Shown piece after piece: positions 57,998-64,000 of a DNA stretch of 64,000 bases. Position numbers and translations under genes: made by a program. The stretch spans positions 35,817 to 99,816 of the forward strand of contig JAAUQI010000010.1 of NCBI GenBank assembly GCA_012032345.1. Direction: 5' to 3'. The notes beneath the pieces were generated by a model. That model was not told the DNA's origin. It did no database searches and saw only the letters and a program-made list of their open reading frames with translations. How positions within the stretch are numbered: position 1 is the first letter of the stretch; each line of letters opens with the position of its first letter. This DNA comes from Leptolyngbyaceae cyanobacterium RM1_1_2 (GTDB taxonomy: Bacteria; Cyanobacteriota; Cyanobacteriia; Phormidesmidales; Phormidesmidaceae).

Positions 57998-58360
57998 AGT
58001 TAACTGATTTTAGAAGTATTAAATACTGCCATTTGCCAGCAATTCTAACTTTGATTTTTTGAGAGTTTTCAAATGATATTTTTATCCACATAGCACTCTT
58101 CAGGGTGGCAAAACGATAATTCGACTGACGAAAGTTCCTCGCGTAGGTTGGGTGGAATAACGTAAAACCCAACGCCAACGACTGTTTTGCTGGGTTGCGC
58201 CAAAGCCTCACCTAGCCTACAGCAGAATCACAGGTTCAAGAGTTTTGTCCGTCAACTAGGGCAAAACGATAATTGACCTTTTCAGCTATTTCAACCGCGA
58301 GAACCATTCTCATACTGAGAACTGCCGACTATTTATGTACTGCTCTTTAGGAAATTTGCA
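57998..58360. other. Repeat-rich gap before the glycosyltransferase gene
   Basis: No gene. It holds a GTAGGTTGGG-type dispersed repeat flanked by 15-bp direct repeats (GGCAAAACGATAATT at 58107-58121 and 58260-58274). Confidence 0.6.
58143..58220. repeat. GTAGGTTGGG-type dispersed cyanobacterial repeat
   Basis: GTAGGTTGGGTGGA at the left and CTAGCCTAC at the right are imperfect inverted arms, with AAACCCAAC and TGCTGGGTTGCG inside. From memory, this GTAGGTTGGG/AAACCCAAC pattern is a common dispersed repeat in cyanobacterial genomes. Confidence 0.6.
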
Positions 58361-59386
58361 ATGACTATAGACTCAGACAAAATTGGCATTGTCGTCATTG
58401 GACGAAACGAAGGAGCTGTTTTAGATCAAACCCTAACGTCAGTGAAAGTTCAAAACTGCTCGGTTATCTATGTAGATTCAGGCTCAACTGACAACAGCAT
58501 AGAGATAGCAAAAGCGCTGCAGGTTGATATTCTCTGTCTTGATGACGCAGTTCCGTTTACGGCTGCTCGTGCCTACAACGCCGGAGTTCAGTATTTGATG
58601 GACATCCATCCCGGTGTTGAATTTATTCAGTTTTTAGATGGTGATTGCGAACTGGTTGTCAACTGGTTGTCAACTGCCTATCAGGCAATCACTGCTGATC
58701 CTACAGTTGCAGCTGTGTGTGGTCGCCGCCGAGAGAAGCAGCGCGATCGCTCTGTCTATAATTTGCTTTGCGACATTGAGTGGGATACGCCAGTCGGGGA
58801 AGTGGGGGTTTGCGTTGATGCGCTGATGCGAACCGAGTTTCTCGCAAAGACAAAGGGTTTTAGAACTGATTTAATTGCAGGGGAAGAACCTGAACTTTGT
58901 TTTCGATTACGGCAAATAGGCGGTAGGGTCATCAGGTTAGACGCAGACTCTTCCGTACACGATGCAAAGATTTACCATTTTAGTCAATGGTGGAAGCGAT
59001 CGCAGCGGGGAGGATATGCTTATGCGGAGCAGACATGGCTGCATCGTCATCAGTCTGGGTTCTACTGCCTGAAAGAGACTAGCGGCATTTGGATTTGGGG
59101 ATTTGTCCTGCCAGTCCTATCGGTAGTTTTAGCGATCGCAATGCCGACTGTGGGATTTATTAGTACAGTAATTCTCTACCTGACTAAGATTTTTCAAATT
59201 GCTGCACGGACCGCCGCAGGAACAAATCTGGCTGCAAAAGAAGCTTCAATATATGCCTTCTTTTGTCTTTTAGGAAAGTTTCCTGAACTACAGGGACAAT
59301 TGCAGTTCTGTCTCAATCAGCTTTTAGGTAAACGCCAAACCCTGATTGAGTATAAAGGGCCTGACATCAGCTTAGAGCAGCATTAG
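58361..59386 (+). CDS. Family 2 glycosyltransferase
   Basis: A 341-residue GT-A glycosyltransferase. The N-terminus has GIVVIGRNEGAVLDQTL, VIYVDSGSTDNSIEIAK, and a DxD-type FLDGDCEL near residue 90. The C-terminal third has hydrophobic segments (IWGFVLPVLSVVLAIAM, FISTVILYLTKIF), so it sits at the membrane. It probably makes a cell-surface polysaccharide or glycolipid. ATG 58361 follows AGGAAA. The Gfo/Idh/MocA gene upstream may supply its sugar precursor, but the repeat-rich gap makes a shared transcript uncertain. Confidence 0.88.
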   Translation: MTIDSDKIGIVVIGRNEGAVLDQTLTSVKVQNCSVIYVDSGSTDNSIEIAKALQVDILCLDDAVPFTAARAYNAGVQYLMDIHPGVEFIQFLDGDCELVVNWLSTAYQAITADPTVAAVCGRRREKQRDRSVYNLLCDIEWDTPVGEVGVCVDALMRTEFLAKTKGFRTDLIAGEEPELCFRLRQIGGRVIRLDADSSVHDAKIYHFSQWWKRSQRGGYAYAEQTWLHRHQSGFYCLKETSGIWIWGFVLPVLSVVLAIAMPTVGFISTVILYLTKIFQIAARTAAGTNLAAKEASIYAFFCLLGKFPELQGQLQFCLNQLLGKRQTLIEYKGPDISLEQH

Positions 59387-59394
59387 CCTGCCCT

Positions 59395-59427
59395 ACCCCG
59401 CCAAGCTGATTGGAGGCTTGGCAGGGT
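59395..59427 (+). terminator. Hairpin after the glycosyltransferase gene
   Basis: ACCCCGCCAAGC (59395-59406) pairs with GCTTGGCAGGGT (59416-59427), 12 bp with one mismatch, loop 9 nt, 8 nt after the stop. There is no long T run. Confidence 0.55.
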
Positions 59428-59554
59428 GAGATTTCCGAACTTTTGGGGCGGTGTTTTAAGTGAATGAGCTTAGTACACTGGTACTTAAGTCAAGGGTTTT
59501 AGCCAATCGCACGAACGACTTTTGCGACTGGCGAACCTTACGTGGAGAAGGATT

Positions 59555-61438
59555 ATGCCTGTTAAAAAGCCGCCGCAGCCGCCGCGATCGCGTCAAATCC
59601 TCAACATTGCTTTTCTGGTGTTGAGCGGTTTGCTAGTGATCAATTTACTGCTGCCAGGTGCATTTGCTAATCGCCCCTCTCGAATGCCTTACAGCATGTT
59701 TATTCATCAGGTTGAAGAGCATGAGGTCGTGAGAGCTTCGGTAGGGCAAGACGAGATTCGCTATCAGCTTAGAAACGAAGCGGGTGAACCCGGTGATGTT
59801 TACACCACGACGCCTATTTTTGATCTCAACCTGCCCCAGCGTCTAGAAGATAATGGGGTCGAGTTTGCGGCTCCACCGCGTCAAAATCAGTGGTTCGGCA
59901 ATCTGCTGGGCTGGATTATTCCGCCGCTGATTTTTATCGGCGTCTGGCGCTTCTTTATTGCCAGAGGCGCAGGGGGGCCACAAGGAGCACTCTCTATCGG
60001 CAAGAGCCGCGCCAAAGCCTACGTCGAAGACGAAGCGACTAAAACCACTTTTGATGACGTAGCGGGTGTAGAAGAGGCCAAAACTGAGCTGGTCGAAATT
60101 GTCGATTTTCTCAAAACGCCAAAGCGCTTCACGCAGCTAGGGGCTAAAATTCCTAAGGGAGTTTTGCTGATTGGCCCGCCGGGAACCGGCAAAACGCTTT
60201 TGGCTAAAGCCGTGGCTGGAGAAGCAGGTGTTCCCTTTTTTAGCATTTCAGGTTCAGAGTTTGTAGAGCTGTTTGTGGGTGTTGGCTCTTCACGGGTTAG
60301 AGATTTGTTTGAGCAGGCCAAAAAGCAGGCCCCCTGTATTGTCTTTATTGACGAGCTAGATGCTATCGGCAAATCTCGTGCCACCAGCGGTATTTACGGC
60401 GGCAACGATGAGCGCGAGCAAACGCTCAACCAGCTCCTCACAGAAATGGATGGCTTTGCCGCCGGAGACGCCACCGTTATTGTGCTGGCAGCCACCAACC
60501 GACCGGAAACGCTTGACCCGGCCCTGTTGCGTCCGGGACGTTTCGATCGCCAGGTGCTAGTCGATCGGCCTGACCTCAGCGGGCGCGAGGCGATTCTCAA
60601 AATTCATTCACAGGACGTCAAGCTGTCGGAGAGCGTTGATTTGAGAGCGATCGCAACCCGTACCCCAGGGTTTGCCGGAGCTGATCTGGCTAATCTGGTC
60701 AATGAGGCCGCTCTGCTCGCCGCTCGTCGCAGCCACGCCGCCGTCCAGCAGGAAGATTTTGAGGAGGCGATCGAGCGGGTGGTGGCTGGACTGGAGAAAA
60801 AGAGCCGCGTCTTAAATGAGCAAGAGAAAAAGATTGTGGCCTATCACGAAGTTGGCCATGCCCTAGTCGGTACCGTCATGCCCGGCAGCGATCGCGTCGC
60901 CAAGATTTCGATTGTGCCGCGCGGCATGGCGGCTCTAGGCTATACCCTGCAGATTCCTACCGAAGATCGCTTCTTGCGCAACGAAGCGGAACTTAAAGGT
61001 CAGATTGCTACGCTGCTAGGGGGAAGAGCGGCTGAAGAAGTGATCTTTGACAGCATTACCACCGGGGCATCCAACGACCTGCAGCGGGCTACTGATTTAG
61101 CCGAGCAAATGGTGACTACCTACGGCATGAGCCAGGTGCTGGGGCCTTTAGCCTATCAGCGCAATCAGCCCAATAGCTTTTTAGAAAACGGCATGGCTAA
61201 TCCGCGCCGTATGGTCAGCGAAGAGACGGCCAAGGCAATCGACATAGAAGTCAAAGACATTGTCGAAACGGCCCACCAGACAGCGCTCAATATCCTGGAG
61301 CAAAACCGCGAACTGCTAGAGCAGATAGCTCAGCTGCTCTTACAGCAAGAAGTGATCGAAGGCGAAACCCTGAAACAGTTCTTGAGCCAGGTCAATCTGC
61401 CTGCTCACAGTACTGAACTGAGTTCAGCTTATAGTTGA
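59555..61438 (+). CDS. ftsH: ATP-dependent zinc metalloprotease FtsH
   Basis: A membrane AAA+ zinc protease that removes damaged or misassembled membrane proteins, including photosystem II D1 in cyanobacteria. It has 627 residues with two membrane segments (about 15-37 and 115-135). Walker A is [18 protein letters not shown], Walker [18 protein letters not shown] in [17 protein letters not shown] and the zinc motif [13 protein letters not shown] chose ATG 59555 with GGAGAAGG upstream, over TTG 59522. The N-terminal [20 protein letters not shown] recalls the FtsH1/FtsH4 group, with low certainty on which. Confidence 0.96.
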   Translation: MPVKKPPQPPRSRQILNIAFLVLSGLLVINLLLPGAFANRPSRMPYSMFIHQVEEHEVVRASVGQDEIRYQLRNEAGEPGDVYTTTPIFDLNLPQRLEDNGVEFAAPPRQNQWFGNLLGWIIPPLIFIGVWRFFIARGAGGPQGALSIGKSRAKAYVEDEATKTTFDDVAGVEEAKTELVEIVDFLKTPKRFTQLGAKIPKGVLLIGPPGTGKTLLAKAVAGEAGVPFFSISGSEFVELFVGVGSSRVRDLFEQAKKQAPCIVFIDELDAIGKSRATSGIYGGNDEREQTLNQLLTEMDGFAAGDATVIVLAATNRPETLDPALLRPGRFDRQVLVDRPDLSGREAILKIHSQDVKLSESVDLRAIATRTPGFAGADLANLVNEAALLAARRSHAAVQQEDFEEAIERVVAGLEKKSRVLNEQEKKIVAYHEVGHALVGTVMPGSDRVAKISIVPRGMAALGYTLQIPTEDRFLRNEAELKGQIATLLGGRAAEEVIFDSITTGASNDLQRATDLAEQMVTTYGMSQVLGPLAYQRNQPNSFLENGMANPRRMVSEETAKAIDIEVKDIVETAHQTALNILEQNRELLEQIAQLLLQQEVIEGETLKQFLSQVNLPAHSTELSSAYS

Positions 61439-61450
61439 GAGTCGATCGCT

Positions 61451-61533
61451 GAGCCTGGGGCTAGAAGTTTTAGGCTCAAAGCTCAAGTCCTTTGAATAGG
61501 ACTGTTGGAACCGCCTGGTCTGCTAAAGCAGAC
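61451..61533 (+). other. Three successive hairpins after ftsH
   Basis: GAGCCT (61451-61456) with AGGCTC (61472-61477); AGTCCT (61486-61491) with AGGACT (61498-61503); GTCTGCT (61518-61524) with AGCAGAC (61527-61533). They lie in the 3' untranslated region of ftsH and may end the transcript or shape its decay. Confidence 0.45.
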
Positions 61534-61684
61534 TGCTGATATGCGCCAGAGAGTTCACTCCTAGCGCTCTGGGCTATGCACCAGCCACAAGTCAGACTGA
61601 GAATTGCTGCTTCCTGCAAATAAATACTTGCAGGAAGTTTATTATTTGTTACTATTGTTAATCATAAAATCTATACATAGACAG

Positions 61685-62383
61685 ATGTCTTATAGTTTTT
61701 TTAATTCTGCAGAGCCGATTTTACGTCGTAAGCAGCCTAATTTAGATGTTCAAGATCTTTGTGGACTCTGGCAGATTCATTGGAAGCTGGGCGATCGCAC
61801 GCTTTTGTCTAACCTGTATACGCGCATCGATCAGGTTTTTGTGTTGTGGGGCTGGATTACCGCAATTATATTTGGGGTGGCGCAGTTTACGCAGGTAAGC
61901 TGGAGCGCTCAGGCGATCGCCTGGACCATGCTGACACTCTTGGGCACTGCCGCTATGACCTATCTGGCCTGGTACTGGGTCAAAGTAGAAGGCTTGCGCT
62001 GGCTAATTTACGGCTGGGCAGTGCTGATGCTGGGCGGCGTGCTGCTGACAGACTATGGCATTTTTGGCACCTGCGGCTGGATTTTGATCAATCTGTGTCC
62101 GCTCTGGCTGGGACTCACTGCCGCAGGCTATCTAATGATGGGCATGGGGATGGGATCGCGCACTTTTGTACTGGCGGCGCTGATTCACGGGCTGAGCATA
62201 CCGGCGCTGTCAGCTATGCCTCACTGGCCGTTTTTGTTTACGGGTGGAGTGATGTCAGGCTGTCTGATGCTGCTCTCTGAGGTGCAGTGGGACATGCGAT
62301 CGCCTGTTACCTCTCAGGTACTCTCTGCAGAAGAGCAAGCCTTCAACCAGGAGCAGCAGCGCCTACGCCAGCTATCGGCTTAA
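61685..62383 (+). CDS. Multi-pass membrane protein of unknown function
   Basis: A 232-residue protein with about six hydrophobic segments (for example VFVLWGWITAIIFGVAQF, AIAWTMLTLLGTAAMTYLA and GWAVLMLGGVLLTDYGIFG) and a short charged C-terminal tail. I recognise no domain. The start ATG 61685 gives a sensible soluble N-terminus (MSYSFFNSAEPILRRKQP). The frame opens at 61604 but that stretch is unlike the rest. It is followed by a minus-strand gene 38 nt on. Confidence 0.65.
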   Translation: MSYSFFNSAEPILRRKQPNLDVQDLCGLWQIHWKLGDRTLLSNLYTRIDQVFVLWGWITAIIFGVAQFTQVSWSAQAIAWTMLTLLGTAAMTYLAWYWVKVEGLRWLIYGWAVLMLGGVLLTDYGIFGTCGWILINLCPLWLGLTAAGYLMMGMGMGSRTFVLAALIHGLSIPALSAMPHWPFLFTGGVMSGCLMLLSEVQWDMRSPVTSQVLSAEEQAFNQEQQRLRQLSA

Positions 62384-62420
62384 GTTTAATCAAGACACTA
62401 GCGATGCTAGTTCCGGCAGC

Positions 62421-63689
62421 TTACATATCCGGGCGATTAGCTGCAACAGCGGGTCGAGTTTGTATAGACGGAAACAGCGATTCCACGGCTGACTGACGAG
62501 CTTCTGGGGATCCACCAGCCGTCTGCCAGAGACTGTCATAGTAGAAAAAGGAAACGCCTGCGTAATCAGCCTGTCGCACAGCTTCCACCTGCTGCTGAAT
62601 TAGCTGACTGGAGACGGAGGTATCTTTGAGGCCAGTCAAAATGCCGATTGCAGTCGGAATATGACTTCTGGCTCGCTGCATCAGCGGATCTTGCAGAGCA
62701 GCCCTAAAGCTGCTGAGGTTATCCCGGTAGACTTGGACAATGAGTTCTTCAATGTAGCCTGCCCGTTCCCAGCGGGGCCAGTCTTGCAAAAAATGAGTAT
62801 AGGCAAACTGAGCCGGGTTGGGAGAAACAGAGACAACTGCCTGAGGTCGATAGGTTTTGACAACGCGAAAAACCCGCTCCATAAAAGCGGTAATTTTGTT
62901 AGCGCGCCACTGCATCCATTCAGCGTTGTAGGGGTTGCGCGGCGGCAAGCGACCCCCGTGCTCCTGCTGATAGAGCTGTTGAGTATAAGGATCATAGCCA
63001 AACTCAACGGGCAGACCGAGATGGTCGTCAAGCTGCAATCCGTCTACTGCGTAGTTCGCCATCAGTTCCGCAATAATATCTAACAAAAACTGCTGGGCTT
63101 GGGGATGAAACGGGTTTAGCCAAACCCGGCGGTGACGGCCTTCTTGGTAATATTGAGCCGCCGGTAGCGTGCCTTGACGCTGGGTCAGCCAGTCAGGATG
63201 ACGGGCCGCTAGCTCTGAGTTAGCCGGAGTCATAAAGCTAAACTCAAACCAGGGAATAACGCTAATCTGGCGTTGATGAGCCAGCTCAACCAGCTCTAGC
63301 AACAGATCGCGATCGCCCTGAGCTGCTTCTAAAACTTCGTTGCGGCCTTCAGCCTCAAGATCAGGGTAGAGGCCCTGCTTATAGCCAATTTCACGAGTTG
63401 CCACAGCGCTGGGAAACAAAGTATACCCCCAGCTCCAAACCGTTGGATAAACCGTATTCAGATGAGCGGCTGCTATCTGATCAAGGGCAGGTTCTAGCGT
63501 CTGCTGCGAAAATAGCACCGAGCTATCAACATTTGTCAGCCAGACGCCTCGAATTTCCTGGTTTGGATAAGCTGTCGCTGCAAGGCCGGGTAGCCACAAA
63601 ACACCATTGGCTAGGTCACTGCCCAAGACTGCCAGAAATGCCAAGAGTGTTAATAGCGCAGTTGTAAGTCTTTGCCGCAGATGCCTCAT
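62421..63689 (-). CDS. Secreted GH10-like glycosyl hydrolase (DUF187/YddW type)
   Basis: A 422-residue exported protein of the glycosyl hydrolase-like 10 (DUF187, YddW) family. The signal peptide is MRHLRQRLTTALLTLLAFLA. The catalytic barrel opens with EIRGVWLTNVDSSVLF, then LNTVYPTVWSWGYTLFPS, VIPWFEFSFMTP, VWLNPFHPQAQQF and YAVDGLQLDDHLGLP, which carries the family acidic residues. Its substrate in cyanobacteria is not known; a cell-wall polysaccharide is likely. I chose ATG 63689 over TTG 63725 because the signal peptide starts there. Confidence 0.87.
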   Translation of the reverse strand: MRHLRQRLTTALLTLLAFLAVLGSDLANGVLWLPGLAATAYPNQEIRGVWLTNVDSSVLFSQQTLEPALDQIAAAHLNTVYPTVWSWGYTLFPSAVATREIGYKQGLYPDLEAEGRNEVLEAAQGDRDLLLELVELAHQRQISVIPWFEFSFMTPANSELAARHPDWLTQRQGTLPAAQYYQEGRHRRVWLNPFHPQAQQFLLDIIAELMANYAVDGLQLDDHLGLPVEFGYDPYTQQLYQQEHGGRLPPRNPYNAEWMQWRANKITAFMERVFRVVKTYRPQAVVSVSPNPAQFAYTHFLQDWPRWERAGYIEELIVQVYRDNLSSFRAALQDPLMQRARSHIPTAIGILTGLKDTSVSSQLIQQQVEAVRQADYAGVSFFYYDSLWQTAGGSPEARQSAVESLFPSIQTRPAVAANRPDM

Positions 63690-64000
63690 GCCCTTGTTGC
63701 GAACTCCACCGTAAACTTCATTCAAAACATTCAGGTCAAGCAGCCGCTAATCCTTAAAAACTGACAAAATACTTTGTAACCGTCCCAGGAAGCCAAAGAA
63801 ATTTTAGGGAATGCAGGGTTAGAACTTCGCTAAATTGAGTGCGTGAGTGAAGAAATCGAGATTGCAGGAATTAATATCAAGTCCGCTTAATCAACCACAC
63901 TTAGCACTGAAACGCCCTCCACCAGTGGAACTGGGTCAAGCCTGAGATAAAGTCGGTGAGGTTTAGCAGTTGTACACAGCGCTGCTCTACCTGTTCTAAG
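63690..64000. other. Right-edge intergenic region
   Basis: Promoter side of the GH10-like gene. No certain gene. A minus-strand frame ends at a stop at 63901-63903 (minus) and runs off the right edge; it could be the last 32 residues of a gene (reads LLNLTDFISGLTQFHWWRAF), but the stretch is too short to judge. Confidence 0.35.

Overview
The window is chromosomal DNA from a cyanobacterium. It carries light-independent protochlorophyllide reductase genes (chlL, chlN), a plant-type ferredoxin glutamate synthase, a cyanobacterial RNase E with an arginine-rich PNPase-binding tail, the str ribosomal operon, several cyanobacteria-only families (DUF5331, DUF1997, DUF2555), and many copies of the HIP1 octamer GCGATCGC. 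The mix suggests a Leptolyngbya/Synechococcales-type organism, but that placement is inference. I see no rRNA, tRNA, CRISPR array, prophage or transposase gene.

Layout. 1-3.2 kb: the 3' part of chlL, two tandem DUF5331 genes and chlN. 3.4-8.2 kb: a large PAS/GAF sensor histidine kinase and, convergent to it, a phosphoribulokinase-like kinase without the usual redox cysteines. 8.4-9.9 kb: a ParM/StbA-like actin ATPase overlapping a small ribbon-helix-helix-like protein. 10-14.6 kb: ferredoxin-dependent glutamate synthase. 15.5-18.6 kb: a phosphodiester glycosidase, a mannose-6-phosphate-isomerase-type cupin and an IscA/HesB-like protein. 18.7-23.7 kb: rpsL-rpsG-fusA-tuf-rpsJ. 24-29 kb: a Lon-N-domain protein, pheA, DUF1997, and rne-rnhB. 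29.5-38.7 kb: rnj-dapA-asd divergent from tig-clpP-clpX-hydrolase, so RNA decay, lysine/threonine synthesis and protein quality control lie together. 38.7-46.4 kb: a GntR regulator, a carboxylesterase, DUF2555, coaBC, a sugar transferase, a family 4 uracil-DNA glycosylase, two proteins of unknown function and a 1-Cys peroxiredoxin. 46.5 kb: a site-2 protease with CBS domains.

47.8-56.3 kb is the accessory highlight. Five genes on the minus strand (AtzF-C-domain/GGCT-like protein, dihydropyrimidinase-like hydantoinase, CodA-like deaminase, isochorismatase-fold amidase, FAD-linked oxidase) face a PotA-like ATPase and a Tat-exported binding protein. The shared intergenic region has a perfect NtcA box (GTA-N8-TAC) 22 nt before a -10-like element. 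I read this as a nitrogen-controlled scavenging system for a cyclic ureide or deaminable ring compound. No permease gene is present, and a MITE-like element lies just beyond the binding protein.

56.9-63.7 kb: a Gfo/Idh/MocA oxidoreductase, a family 2 glycosyltransferase, ftsH, a multi-pass membrane protein and a secreted GH10-like glycosyl hydrolase. Four genes (DUF5331-1, the histidine kinase, glutamate synthase, Gfo/Idh/MocA) are each broken by one missing base, three of them in homopolymer runs. That pattern points to sequencing error more than to real gene decay.
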